From Adineta ricciae (lineage: Eukaryota; Rotifera; Eurotatoria; Adinetida; Adinetidae): DNA of 64,000 bases. Under the pieces are notes generated by a model. The model was not told the DNA's origin. It ran no database searches and worked only from the letters and a program-made list of their open reading frames with translations. The position numbers were made by a program, and so were the translations under genes. The stretch spans positions 310,001-374,000 of the forward strand of contig CAJNOJ010000077.1 in the NCBI GenBank assembly GCA_905250025.1, in the 5' to 3' direction. This document shows, one piece after another, positions 12,696 through 24,399 of this stretch; the first letter of the stretch is position 1; each line of letters begins with the position of its first letter.

Positions 12696-12818
12696 TCAAA
12701 CAGCAAACTCTTTTTTTATTTATATAAAAGAAAAATTGCATTTTAAAAACACTGTGTGTGAAACCCATTGCATTTTTATAGTTCTCATCAAAAAGACGAA
12801 AAACGGCAAACAATTTTC

Positions 12819-14150
12819 TTATGGGCACTGCTTTCCATTTACCCAAGTCATCCAATCTCTGAGATTGGCTTGCTTGCATTGTTTGAAGATCTGAACGTCC
12901 TCCGCGTGACATTCGAGTTTGGGTTCGTACCACACGGAAAAGTTCATTCGATTGGCGGGGAATAGCCGAGATTTAGAGGCCATCCGACAAAGAGGACATA
13001 ATAGATTATTCCATCCTTGCGAATTATGTCGATCGATTTCATAAAATTCTCTCCATCGGAGATATTCGAGATATTTTTCGGTATGATTCATCAAATCGTA
13101 CAGATATTCCGCTAAATGCTTCGGCGTCTGGAATTTATTCACGTGTATATACGATTGATTTGGTGCTATGCGTTGATAGTCAGTGTCCGGAGCGCCGAGA
13201 ACAATCGGAACGAGGCGATGAACGTTGTCCGAAATGATATTCCAAAATTTCTCGGTGATATACGAATTGCAACGAGAATTTTCAAAAGATAGATAGAAAT
13301 AATATTCGTCGATGTTGACTTGGCATCGTCGATTCGGTACTTCGGGACATTGTTGACCGCATTTACCGTAAATACCCACAGGTATGTACTTTTTCAATTG
13401 TTCGACGTATTTTTCACGTTGAGAAAATGTGTTACAATTCGAAACAAACCATAGAACCGGCTTTTTCTTAGATTTCAAACTAATGCGATTCAAATTCTCT
13501 TCCCTTCGATTTATCGATGCCGTTCGGCGCTCAATAATCGGCGAGAAGACGGCATAAGGCGAATCGTATTTATATGAAATCGATTGATCGAAATAATTAT
13601 CTAACATTCGTGGAAAAAACGACGGATTTTGGTAATAAAAATTAATTGGACTTTCACCGGTAACGAACACCCAAGATTGGCGATTATCCTTCGACGGATT
13701 CGTTTCAGGCAATTGATACCGAGTGGCATCGTACAGATGAAACGCTACTATAGATGATTGATCTAATCGACTTCTATTGCGTGTAAATTGGCACAGATCT
13801 GTAGATGAACATGACACAAGTGCAGATGCATTGAAAAATAAAGGCTGATTCCAGTACGAATCGCGAAATAGATCCGTCCAAAGAAGTACAAGTGGATAAG
13901 ATTTCTGTTTTTGGTTTATAAGTGGTATGTAAGTAGATGAGTTTGTATGAAAAATATACTTTGGTGATAAGAGAACATCTAGTTGTTCGTGTTTATCTGG
14001 TTGACTGTAGACTTTGTATGCTATGTAAATGATGAAGGTGCACATAAAGATAATTAAGAAGCGACGAGTATACGATTTTTTATGCAAAGTAAAAACACAT
14101 GGTAGAATTAATGTGAGCAGACGAGTGTAGTTGGAGATACTGACATTCAT
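12819..14150 (-). CDS. alpha-1,3-fucosyltransferase, GT10 family
   Basis: GT10 enzymes move fucose from GDP-fucose to N-glycans or Lewis-type glycans in the Golgi lumen. The 443-residue protein is intronless. After a short cytosolic segment a type II membrane anchor (about residues 29-48, RRFLIIFMCTFIIYIAYKVY) is followed by a stem. The catalytic domain has PVLWFVSNCNTFSQREKYVE, then GKCGQQCP and the GT10 signature FYLSFENSRCNSYITEKFW with VPIVLGAPD. The Cys-rich end LLCPLCRM resembles the terminal CxxC of the family. Several N-glycosylation sequons are present. Acceptor specificity (core versus Lewis type) cannot be read. The lack of introns suggests a retrocopy or an expanded intronless lineage. 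Confidence 0.93.
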   Translation of the reverse strand: MNVSISNYTRLLTLILPCVFTLHKKSYTRRFLIIFMCTFIIYIAYKVYSQPDKHEQLDVLLSPKYIFHTNSSTYIPLINQKQKSYPLVLLWTDLFRDSYWNQPLFFNASALVSCSSTDLCQFTRNRSRLDQSSIVAFHLYDATRYQLPETNPSKDNRQSWVFVTGESPINFYYQNPSFFPRMLDNYFDQSISYKYDSPYAVFSPIIERRTASINRREENLNRISLKSKKKPVLWFVSNCNTFSQREKYVEQLKKYIPVGIYGKCGQQCPEVPNRRCQVNIDEYYFYLSFENSRCNSYITEKFWNIISDNVHRLVPIVLGAPDTDYQRIAPNQSYIHVNKFQTPKHLAEYLYDLMNHTEKYLEYLRWREFYEIDRHNSQGWNNLLCPLCRMASKSRLFPANRMNFSVWYEPKLECHAEDVQIFKQCKQANLRDWMTWVNGKQCP

Positions 14151-14738
14151 CGCTCAGCTATTTCTTTGATCCACCGGCGTTCTACAAAACAGTTAAATAA
14201 ATTTACAAAACTATTGTCTGCGACCTTTGCTCGAATGACAGCCCCAGGAAGTATCAAATTAAGAGGAGGAAGAATCAATATTTGATTATAGAATTACGTT
14301 TAGAGCAAGAGGACGGCATATTACTAACCCATTGAAATTGGCAACGATTGGTCAAGCAAACAGAATAGAATAGAGTTCATCGAAATATTTCTGTTGCATT
14401 GTTAATTTTCAAACAGTCATTAGAGAATGCTTTCCGAGAACGACCTTTTACTCACATCATTGTTTGATGATTTTTTATCAGCCTTTGTGCTCGTGGAGTA
14501 CCATCGAGTTGATCAGTGTTTGTCCGAAGGAGACCATTATTAGCTGGAAGCATTTCCGTCGCCAAATCATTCATCTGAAACGCGCGTTAAATATACTCGA
14601 CTTCTCTGATTCCGTAAAACAACAATATCCTTAGCGATCGATACTTCTCTACTATTCAGTGATTATGCGTCTAGCAAAACAGTGCAATGGACTTTCAAAT
14701 TTGTTTATTTTTCATAACAAAAAACAACAAAACACGTA
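14151..14738. other. intergenic / possible 5' UTR exons of the fucosyltransferase
   Basis: On the minus strand, 14574 down to about 14457 opens with ATG and ends at a GTGAGT donor. A TTTTGTAG acceptor lies just upstream of the fucosyltransferase start. Joined, they would give a 48-codon peptide beginning MNDLATEMLPANN. It may be a non-coding leader, an upstream ORF or a tiny gene. I recognise no homolog. Confidence 0.3.
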
Positions 14739-15494
14739 TTATGTTAATGCATCTTCATTACGAAGAAATTCACCGACATCAGCTTGATGGAAAACAACTA
14801 ATGCCATGGGATCAGCTGCTCGACATTCAATTGTTGATTTTGCAGCTACACCAAATCCCTACATGAAAACATCAAGTTCAAAACCCTCTGAAATAAAATC
14901 AAACTTACTAATGGCATGTCATTCATGGTATAGACAATGACACCATTGTATTTCGGCGTATTTTCTGTGATACGTCCTAGACCTGATTTAACAACATTGT
15001 GTCCATAGAGAAATTGTTGTTCAGCATTTGGTTTCAACCAAACTTTGAACTAGAATAATTTAAGACATAGAAATTAACAGAAAAGCGATGTTTTAGAATG
15101 TCTGGCTTACTTTGGCGTATGGAGCAATAAAATCCAATGCAGTTATATGTAATCGAAATTTACGTGTTTTAGTGAATCGACCAAAACATGTACCGAAACT
15201 GAGTAATTCTTTCCGAGGAAAATTACTTGCGTATTTTATAATTGCTTCACTAGAAGATATTGTAATTCAAATCAGATAGTCTTTCGTTCATAAGAAATCA
15301 ACCTGCAATAATAGACACGCTCACGGTGTAAGCGAAATGTATAGAGTCCATCGGGACGCTCCAATAGCATCCGAACATTATCACCGATGCTAGAAGATTG
15401 CAAAGAATATTCGCATTGCGACACAGTGGATGACTTACTATTTCGAGAGTTTCTCGAATAAAATCTTCGTTTCCTCGTCAGTTAACGGACGCAT
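14739..15494 (-). CDS. NIP7: 60S ribosome biogenesis factor NIP7
   Basis: NIP7 binds pre-rRNA through a C-terminal PUA domain and is needed for 27S pre-rRNA processing and 60S subunit assembly in the nucleus. The first exon reads [18 protein letters not shown], the family's N-terminus. Later exons give [39 protein letters not shown] and [12 protein letters not shown]. The PUA portion has [20 protein letters not shown] followed by [11 protein letters not shown] and [20 protein letters not shown]. The protein ends [18 protein letters not shown], nearly identical to vertebrate NIP7. Five short introns interrupt a protein of about 180 residues, the family's standard length. Confidence 0.96.
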
Positions 15495-15899
15495 CTTATT
15501 CTTTTTCTGAAATTAAAACAGTTTTTCATTCTTTCGTTAAGTTTTAATAACAGTATCGCCAAAGGAGAACATTTAAAATAGACTGATTGGGCTGGTTCAC
15601 CCTACTCGATCAAATAAATTATGAAAACAAAAGTGATCGGATTGGTCAACAAATAGACCAATAGAATTCATCAGATGCGATATTTCGTGTGAACGATCGA
15701 AATTTCATAAAATAAATTTATAAAAATCTTTAAAATTGTTATTCAGCTCTAAATATATCATTCAGATTAAATTTGATTTTTTCTCCGAAATGACTTCATT
15801 TCGAAGGCTTCGTTCATGGCTAATGGCTGAAATCATACATTAAATGTTTATTACGTGACTTGAACTTTTGATTTAGTCTAGGTATACCTTGTGTTCAAG
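15495..15899. other. divergent promoter region NIP7 / APP-like
   Basis: This 405 bp lies between two divergently transcribed genes. No coding segment or distinct repeat is seen, and it presumably carries both promoters. Confidence 0.45.
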
Positions 15900-18824
15900 A
15901 TGCAGTCTATACTGCACCTTGCTGTCGTTTTATCTTTTATTTATGTGGTACGTATTCATCTTCGAGATTGCTCAATTGATTCCCGTAACATACTTCTAGG
16001 TTAATGGCGTCGTGCTCAAATCAACTATGAACAATAACTATCCTCAAATAGCTGTTCTAGGATGTAATAGCTCGAAGGCGAACTTGTATTATGACACTGA
16101 CAAACATGTCTGGGTTGAACATTTAATCAGTTCATGTGTCAACGATGAACAGAGTATTCTCGAATTTTGTAAACAAGTAAGAGAGAAATGAACTGCCAGC
16201 TAGAATTTCATTGTCATTTAATCGGCATGTCTGATTTGTTAGGCGTATCCATCCTTTCGTATTGGCAATATTGTTCGCACAGATACAGTATTACGTTTTG
16301 AAAATTGGTGTGAATTAATATCTCCGATCGACAAAAATGGTGATAACATTCATCGATGTAAACAAGGCAGTGGTACTGAAGAATTCGTCCAACCCTACCG
16401 TTGCTTATATCTGACTTCGAAACGCGAAGAGATTACATTACCAACAGTAGATTGTACCATGAATAGTATTATCGGTACAGATCAATGTTTACGTGCTGAA
16501 CAATGGCGTCAACTGGCATCGGTTGAATGTGAAAATAAAAACATGAATCTGAGCACTTCAGTTATGACACTTGATTGGTGTGGCTTGTCGGCCTTTCGCG
16601 GTATTGAATTTGTTTGCTGTCCGACGAAAAAATCCAATGATAACGATTATGAAACAAGTCTTGATGAACAAGATGACAACGATTTACTTGAAGATGATCC
16701 TATTCAAGATGGACAACAATCTTCAAATCAACGAATTATAGCAATGACACTAGCATCACGTGAGTATCCACAGAGAATATCCAGTTTCCGACATTTACTT
16801 GTTATTCCATCACGTATACATAATTTTCTCTGGCATGTAGCTCAGATCTCAGCCGACATGTTTATGCTTTGAAAAGAAAATAACAAAACATTTTTTTTTC
16901 ATTTAGGCGAACCAAGCTGGATGGAAGATTATCGCCGATGGAATACCGACTCAGCATATTTTGCCGGTAGGACATTTCTTTTTATGTGATAATCCATTTA
17001 TATTGAAATTTTAGATGATGAAGATACAAATGATGATCAAACAGCTACCGAAGAACGCGAACGATTTGCGAAAGATAAGGAATCGTTCAAACAGAAATAC
17101 AAAGAACAGATCGATGAATTAAAGACCCGTTGGCAAAATCAACAAAAGAAAGTTCAATTTTTAGTCAATGGCAATGTTAGTGCAGCACGCGAACAAATCG
17201 ACATCGATTTTCGTCGAGAATATGAATCTCTCAAACAAGCAGCTAGCCAAGAACGAACACGTCTCAATGAACTACATGAAATACACTTAGATAATATGCT
17301 TAATACAGCCAAAGCCGAAGCCAATAAAAAACTCATCAATGCATGGAACAATCTACCATTGAAAGTATGTTGAACACGATATTGTTACATCACTATTGAC
17401 TAAATGAATCAACAGTTTACTTATCTATCAGAAAGACAGAGAGAAGGCCGTTTGTATCTGTTTTATGTATCGATGTATATTTGACAAGCGAATGAAAGAA
17501 AGAGAGAAACATATGTATATGAACGCAGAGATTGATTATTAATAATAGGAGTGCGTGTACTTGAGAATAAAAGAGAGCTACTTATTAAGTACATAAATGA
17601 CCCAGTGTGAATGAACGGAAGAAAGAAAACGAACGTAATTGTTGAACTGAACGTCCGTTGTAGAGTGTATACTTGAAGAAATAGGAGACTACTTTAATTG
17701 CTTTTCTTTTTCCTTTCCTGTCGACATAGAATCAGTAAAAACTCAGATTTTTTTAATCTATAATTATTTCTAGACTGAAGATATTCAAGAAGCCCTTTAT
17801 AATTATCTTCAACTTCTACTGCGCGACCGTATTCATTTGGTCAATCGTTACGAACGTTTACGTGCTGTCGATCAACAACAAGCCGAGCGTAAACGAGTAT
17901 CGATACACGATCGATTACGATATATTGTCGATCGCATCAATGAGGCATTAAATCAACTTCGACGATATCCAAATCTGCAATCGAAAATTCAACCTCGTGT
18001 CGGTAAGTAACATGTTATTTTTGTCAATATACGCATATTCATTGCATCTCTTATCCGTTATAGACACACTCTTCTCAGAATATGACGAAGTTAATCAAGC
18101 GGCAGATAAATTATTAACTGATTATGCAGCTACATCAACAACGACAGTCGCCACTACAAAAAAGATCCGCCTTCTACCATTCGGTCGAGATGAAAAGAAA
18201 ATCTATCCATTTTCAATGTCATCGACAACGACCACAACAAATTCGTATGATACCGACAATGATAATGAATACGATTACGCGAGTAATGACGACTACGATG
18301 TCGAAGACGAAGGTGATGATAAGACATCGACAAGTACGATAACAACAACTGAACCTGAACCAATTAATTACGATCAAGTCGAGCCAAGCGAAAGCGATTG
18401 GGATAATAGTAACGATGAAAGCGAAGCAACATTCGATATCAAGATTGACGATCAAAATCAACAGGCGTTTATTAATGAAGTAAAATTAACATAGAAAATA
18501 GTCTTAGTCATCATGTTTTCGATTCATTTTCTTTAGAATGACATTCGTCCGATAGTTCCAATCCAACGCACGCCAAAGAATATCTACGTTACATATTTAC
18601 CATATGTATTCGGATGTTTACTTGTCGTCAGCGTTTCCATTGGCTTGTTTCTCTTTCGATTCATTCGACAAAATCGCTCGTACGGACATAAATACGAAAA
18701 GAATTATGTCTTTACCGAAGTTGATTCGTGTTCACCTGAAGAAAAAGCATTACACAACTTACAAATGAACGGTTATGAAAATCCAACCTATAGATTCTTT
18801 GAAAATCAAACACCGAAATGTTAA
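15900..18824 (+). CDS. amyloid-precursor-protein family (APP/APPL-like) type I membrane protein
   Basis: APP-family proteins are neuronal type I receptors shed by secretases; their cytoplasmic tail binds PTB adaptors such as Fe65, X11 and Mint. Exon 1 gives a signal peptide (MQSILHLAVVLSFIYV). The E1 domain follows with the family's cysteines, for example AVLGCNSSKANLY, YPSFRIGNIVR, WCELI, YRCLYL and the end FRGIEFVCCP. An acidic region comes next, then the helical E2 domain, for example QERTRLNELHEIHLDNML. A Thr- and Asp-rich juxtamembrane stretch and one membrane helix (YLPYVFGCLLVVSVSIGLFLF) follow. The tail contains GYENPTYRFFE, the intact YENPTY endocytosis and PTB-binding motif. No Kunitz domain is seen. 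One intron (about 17367-17773) is long for this region. Exons from 17889 onward recur at 21539. Confidence 0.94.
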
Positions 18825-19140
18825 TTTCAATCATCTGTTTTCAATAGCATTTTCACTCGCTCTTTGTTGTCATTGATGTTGTTTCTTCTCTTTTTCAGGG
18901 TTTGTTTGTATACTCCTTTATTCATATAGATATACGTATATTGGTAGAGATTCGTTTTTTCGGCTATTGACACAGATAACCTCCAATATTCTCATCACAA
19001 TTTCTTTACTTTAGTAGATTACACAATACAAATCTTTTTTGTTTCGTTTTTCTGATCTCGTGTATTATATGCAGATGATGCGAAATTTCACACTCTCGTT
19101 TTTTTTGTGCTTGTAATTAATCGTCGTGGTTTTCTTTCCT

Positions 19141-19146
19141 AATAAA
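19141..19146 (+). terminator. candidate poly(A) signal of APP-like gene
   Basis: AATAAA lies about 320 bp after the APP-like stop codon and is kept at 22791-22796 in the second copy. Confidence 0.45.
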
Positions 19147-19529
19147 TTATTAAAAACAAATATCTAGTGAAGATGTCTGTATCACGACGGCTAGAGGGCA
19201 AATTTCTATTAATCATGCCTTATTAAGAACATGTCCTTGCAATGCTAGACATACTCGACGCATCGAGACTTATTTAGGATAAAGTATGTCTATTTAGAAT
19301 AATAACTTCTATCGTTCAGTGTCGATGACCGTGCGATACTACAAAAGCTAATGACATGTTTAATTGATGGTCGATGTATAAGTAGATTCTATGTGCTCCA
19401 ATTAATCGGCAAGTGCAGTTTTTTTTCCTTTCTGGCGACCACGAACGGACTATATTCACGCATATCTCTTTTGTTTACATGTACGATGTAAACCCGACGA
19501 AAAGAATGGAAGAAAATCTAACTGTTGCC

Positions 19530-19536
19530 TATATAA
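19530..19536 (+). promoter_or_regulatory. TATA-like element upstream of tetraspanin
   Basis: TATATAA lies about 90 bp before the tetraspanin start codon and is conserved in the second copy. Its use as a promoter is inferred from sequence only. Confidence 0.3.
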
Positions 19537-19622
19537 TCTTAACCGAGTGTGTCCGAAGAACAGTCACATATACATATAGTGGTTAAGCGATTAGTACATT
19601 CGTTTTTTGAATCGAATTCAAC

Positions 19623-20751
19623 ATGACCTGGCGACGATTTCAAACAACAGCAAGTCTTGCTCTTCTTCGTACATTATTGTTCTTCGTCAATCTGATTTTT
19701 ATAGTAAATTATGTCAAATGAGAAATTCTCTTATATGTGTGTTATTTTAGCTCAGCGGTGGAATTCTACTTTTACTTGGCATTGCATTGCGAAGTCATTT
19801 TAAAGAGTTTTTAGAAATCACACCCGAAATGAAATCCTCATCACCTTACGTTGTGGTAAGTTATCATTATTTGCTTTTCATTCACACCCTAATCGTTGTT
19901 ATTAGATGGGCCTTGGAATTGTTATTCTTCTCATTGGTTTCTCAGCACTTTGGTATGAATGAACATTCTACTTCGATAGAATCTTATGTTCATGTCAATT
20001 GTTTGGTATTTAGGTGCACAATTAAAGGTCGTATTACTCTATTATATGTGGTAAGTTAGTTTTCAACAGTAGATTCTTATATTAGTTTTTGTTGTAGTAT
20101 TCCATTCTTATTCTACTTGTCCTAATTGCGGAAGTTGTTCTGGCTGTTGCTGTTATAATGAGAAAACAAACGGTGAGTTGAATGGAGCTTTTTATAAATG
20201 TATTTATTTATTTATTTATTCTTCGTCTTTTGTTCAGTATGAAACTGCGTTTAAGACCAATGTGAGAAATATTATGCATCAGTATCCACAGAAACCCATG
20301 AATTTACACGTTGATCATCTCCAACGCGCGGTAAATTGATTTCGAAGTCGAACTAAGTATTTGAGCGAAATTTCATTCTTAGCTATCATGCTGTGGTATT
20401 GATTCGTATACAGATTGGTTTGAAACGCCGTACGGCAGTTTACAAAGTCAAGTACCATCATCATGCTGTAAAATATCGTTGAATCATACGTGTACCTCAG
20501 TACATCTTAAAACAGTTAATCTTCCAACGGATCTTAATACAAATGTGAGTAGACAATCATGGTTTCAGTGTTCATAACTTCGATTTTCCTTGCAGGGCTG
20601 TTATTCAACAGTTATTTCAACAATCAAAAGTAACTATCCGATCTTTGGTGGCATTATTTTAACTATTGCATTGTTTCCACTCGTGGCTGTTATTCTTTCT
20701 TGTTGTTTGGCTCATCAACTTGGCAAGCATCGGTACGAGCGAGTCGACTAA
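19623..20751 (+). CDS. tetraspanin (first copy)
   Basis: Tetraspanins organise membrane microdomains and associate with integrins and other receptors. The exons begin MTWRRFQTTASLALLRTLLF (first membrane helix) and continue through LSGGILLLLGIALRSHF, a short second helix region with MGLGIVILLIGFSALW, and a third helix YSILILLVLIAEVVLAVAV. The large extracellular loop holds the family signature in LSCCGIDSYTDWFETPYGS (CCG motif), a second SCC pair, and a further GC before the last helix GGIILTIALFPLVAVILSCC. About seven short introns are present. The subfamily is not determinable. A second version at 23275 differs by a few residues and is probably the other allele of the same gene. Confidence 0.9.
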
Positions 20752-21525
20752 CATGTGTTCCTAATCAGACAATAATTCGAACAAAACAACTACGTAAAAG
20801 AATGGATTTTGTTCTTTTTCTTTTGAAATAGCTCACTCGTTTCAAAAAGAACAATACAAAACTATTCTTTTTTCTTTTTATGTTTCATTCTTCCGAATTT
20901 CTATTCTAATTTTTATTATACAAAACACTCGCACGGCGAAAGAAAACACAAATAAAGAATATTGATATATCTTGCTTATGGATTTCTCTAATTTGAATAT
21001 GAACAGATAGACTTCATGTGCTTCTCGAAGCGATGTGTTTGCATTTTATAACGGCATATTCGTACATTAACACGATCGTAAATGGTCATCTGCTGACGTT
21101 TATGACGTCTTTTGTCTCGGTGTATATAAAAAAAAAGGTTTTATTTTATAGATCGAAATGTTTTCGTTCGGTGCAAGTCATTTCTTGTTATTATTGGAAT
21201 TTCTTGTGGTGCCCTCTAATGCTTATTCATTTGGATTGGAAAGTAGACAATCACCAATCTTCGTCTTTTGACAAAGATCGCAAGCAAAAACGAGTGGGCG
21301 AAACAAGATATGCTACATACGTTTTATTTGTTGCGTTTTTTGGGAAGTAGATTTTTCTTTTTCTTAACACGTAATCGCTGATAAAAGACTTATTTTGAAT
21401 AATTTGCTCTCGTTCTCGATATCTGTTTTAGATATTCATTCGCATTTTGTTCTTATCCGACAAAAGCAACGCGCACATCTTTTTCGAGGTGATATATTGG
21501 TTTCATCGGTATTTTGTCGACGAAA
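20752..21525. other. tetraspanin 3' UTR and MO25 upstream region (first copy)
   Basis: AATAAA at 20951-20956 is a candidate poly(A) signal. The rest is the upstream region of MO25 and has no supported coding exon. Confidence 0.45.
20951..20956 (+). terminator. candidate poly(A) signal of tetraspanin
   Basis: AATAAA lies 200 bp after the stop codon; the second copy keeps it at 24597-24602. Confidence 0.4.
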
Positions 21526-21537
21526 ATGCCGTTTAGT
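21526..21537 (+). CDS. MO25 fragment: first four codons, cut by the N
   Basis: The 12 bases encode MPFS, the start of MO25. They end at the N at 21538, and the complete gene is at 25184. This is most simply the end of one haplotype contig. Confidence 0.75.
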
Positions 21538-21538
21538 N
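21538..21538. other. single ambiguous base (N), probable contig join
   Basis: It is the only non-ACGT base noticed in the window. It sits exactly between the end of the first repeat copy and the beginning of the second. Open frames that run across it are artefacts. Confidence 0.9.
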
Positions 21539-22475
21539 GTAAACGAGTATCGATACACGATCGATTACGATATATTGTCGATCGCATCAATGAGGCATTA
21601 AATCAACTTCGACGATATCCAAATCTGCAATCGAAAATTCAACCTCGTGTCGGTAAGTACACATGTTATTTTTGTCAATATACGCATATTCATTGCATCT
21701 CTTATCCGTTACAGACACACTCTTCTCAGAATATGACGAAGTTAATCAAGCGGCAGATAAATTATTAACTGATTATGCAGCTACATCAACAACGACAGTC
21801 GCCACTACAAAAAAGATCCGCCTTTTACCGTTCGGTCGAGATGAAAAGAAAATCTATCCATTTTCAATGTCATCGACGACAACCACAACAAATTCCTATG
21901 ATGTCGACAATGATAATGAATACGATTACGCGAGTAATGACGAATACGATGTCGAAGACGAAGGTGAAGATAAGACATCGACAAGTACGATAACAACAAC
22001 TGAACCTGAACCCATTAACTACGATCAAGTCGAGCCAAGCGAAAGTGATTGGGATAATAGTAATGATGAAAGCGAAGCAACATTCGATATCAAGATTGAC
22101 GATCAAAATCAACAAGCGTTTATTAATGAAGTAAAATTAACATAGAAAAGAGTCTTAGTCATCATGTTTTCAATTCACTTTCTTTAGAATGACATTCGTC
22201 CGATAGTACCAATCCAACGCGTGCCAAAGAATATCTTCGTTACATATTTACCATATGTATTCGGATGTTTACTTGTCGTCAGCGTTTCCATTGGCTTGTT
22301 TCTCTTTCGATTCATTCGACAAAATCGCTCGTACGGACATAAATACGAAAAGAATTATGTCTTTACCGAAGTTGATTCGTGTTCACCTGAAGAAAAAGCA
22401 TTACACAACTTACAAATGAATGGTTATGAAAATCCAACCTATAAATTCTTTGAAAATCAAACACCGAAATGTTAA
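21539..22475 (+). CDS. APP-like, 3' part only (second copy)
   Basis: This copy holds the end of the E2 domain (from KRVSIHDRLRYIVDRINEA), the acidic juxtamembrane region, the membrane helix and the tail with GYENPTYKFFE. Signal peptide, E1 and most of E2 are absent, because the copy begins mid-exon right after the N. Intron positions match the first copy. As an isolated gene it would not encode an exported protein. It is best read as the allelic 3' end of the gene at 15900. Changes relative to the first copy are mostly silent or conservative, so both versions appear to be under constraint. Confidence 0.85.
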
Positions 22476-23274
22476 TTTCGATCATCTGTTTTCAATAGCA
22501 TTTTTCTCTCGCTCTTTGTTGTCATTGATGTTGTTTTTTCTCTTTTTCAGGGTTTGTTTGTATACTCCTTTATTCATATAGATATACACATATATGTAGA
22601 GATTCGTTTTTTCGGCTATTGACACAGATAACCTCCAATATTCTCATCACAATTTCTTTACTTTGGTAGATTACACAATACAAATCTTTTTTGTTTCATT
22701 TTTCTGATCTCGTGTATTATATACAGATGATGCGAAATTTCACTCTCGTTTTTTTTGTGCTTGTAATTAATCGTCGTGGTTTTCTTTCCTAATAAATTAT
22801 TAAAAACAAATATCTAGCGAAGATGTCTGTATCGCGATGGCTAGAGGGCAAATTGCTATTAATCATGCCTTATTAAGAACGTGTCCTTGCAATGCTAGAC
22901 ATACTCGACGCATCGAGACTTATTTAGGATAGAGTATGTCTATTTAGAATAATAACTTCTATCGTTCAATGTCAATGACCGTGCGATACTACAAAAGCTA
23001 ATGACATGTTTAATTGATGGTCGATGTATAAGTAGATTCTATGGGCTCCAATTAATTGGCAAGTGCAGCTTTTTTTTTCTTTTCTGGCGACCACGAACGG
23101 ACTATATTCACGCATATCTCTTTTGTTTACATGTACGATGTAAACCCGACGAAAAGAATGAAAGAAAATCTAACTGTTGCCTATATAATCTTAATCGAGT
23201 GTGTCCGAAGAACAGTCATATACACATACAACGGTTAAGCGATTAGTACATTCGTTTTTTGAATCGAATTCAAC
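22476..23274. other. APP-like 3' UTR and tetraspanin upstream region (second copy)
   Basis: It is the counterpart of 18825-19622, with the poly(A) signal at 22791-22796 and the TATATAA element kept near 23182. Confidence 0.5.
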
Positions 23275-24399
23275 ATGACCTGGCGACGATTTCAAACAAC
23301 AGCAAGTCTTGCTTTTCTGCGTACATTATTGTTCTTCGTCAATCTGATTTTTATAGTAAATGATGTCAAATGAGAAATTCTCTTATATATGTATCGTTTT
23401 AGCTCAGCGGAGGAATTTTACTTTTACTTGGCATCGCATTACGAAGTCATTTTAAAGAGTTTCTAGAAATCACACCTGAAATGAAATCCTCATCACCATA
23501 CGTTGTGGTAAGTCATCATTGTTTGCTGTTCATTCACACCCTAATTGTTGTTATTAGATGGGCCTTGGAATCGTCATTCTTCTCATTGGTTTCTCAGCAC
23601 TTTGGTATGAATAAACCTTCTACTTCGATAGAACCTCATGTTCATATCAATTGTTTGGTATTTAGCTGCACAATTAAAGGCCATATTACTCTATTATATG
23701 TCGTAAGTTAATTTTCAACAATCGATTCTTATATTAGTTTTTGTTATAGTATTCCATTCTTATTCTACTTATCTTAATTGCGGAAGTTGTTCTGGCTGTT
23801 GCTGTTATAATGAGAAAACAAACGGTGAGTTTAATGGAGCTTTTTATAAATGTATTTATTTATTTATTCTTCGTCTTTTGTTCAGTATGAAACTGCGTTT
23901 AAGACCAATGTGAGAAATATTATGCATCAATATCCACAGAAACCCATGAGTTTACACGTTGATCATCTCCAACGCGCTGTAAATTGATTTCGAAGTCGAA
24001 CTAAGAATTTGAGCGAAATTTCATTTTTAGCTATCATGCTGTGGTATTGATTCGTACACAGATTGGTTTGAAACACCGTACGGCAGTTTACAAAGTCAAG
24101 TACCATCATCATGCTGTAAAATATCGTTGAATCATACATGTACCTCAACGCATCTTAAAACAGTTAATCTTCCAACGGATCTTAATACAAATGTGAGTAG
24201 ATAATGATGGTTTCAGTGTTCATAATTTCCGTTTTCCTTGCAGGGCTGTTATTCAACAGTTATTTCAACAATCAAAAGTAACTATCCGATTTTTGGTGGC
24301 ATTATTTTAACTATTGCATTATTTCCACTCGCGGCTGTTATTCTTTCTTGTTGTTTGGCTCATCAACTTAGCAAACATCGTTACGAGCGAGTCGACTAA
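23275..24399 (+). CDS. tetraspanin (second copy)
   Basis: It has the same exon plan as the gene at 19623: four membrane helices, the CCG motif in LSCCGIDSYTDWFETPYGS, and the later SCC and GC cysteines. Residue differences seen by eye include L to F near residue 15, N to S in PMNLHV, V to T in TSVHLK, V to A in FPLVAV and G to S in HQLGKH. All introns keep their GT/AG ends. It is complete and should be functional, but it is probably the second allele and not a tandem paralogue, because the duplication ends exactly at an N. Confidence 0.9.

Larger units (their letters stand above)
18825..19622. other. APP-like 3' UTR and tetraspanin upstream region
   Basis: This region contains a candidate poly(A) signal for the APP-like gene (19141-19146) and a TATA-like element before the tetraspanin gene. 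No further coding sequence is seen. Confidence 0.5.
17889..21537 (+). repeat. first copy of a 3.65 kb near-identical segment
   Basis: The segment runs from inside an APP-like E2 exon, through the whole tetraspanin gene, to the first 12 bases of MO25. It matches 21539-25195 almost base for base at an offset of about 3650, with scattered substitutions and small indels, mostly in introns and UTRs. It stops exactly at the single N at 21538. This pattern points to an assembly join of two haplotype contigs, not a biological tandem repeat. Confidence 0.9.

Noticed and set aside
21395-21768. Open frames spanning the N (with an X residue)
   Set aside because: They cross the N and join MO25 leader to APP-like sequence; they are artefacts of the join.
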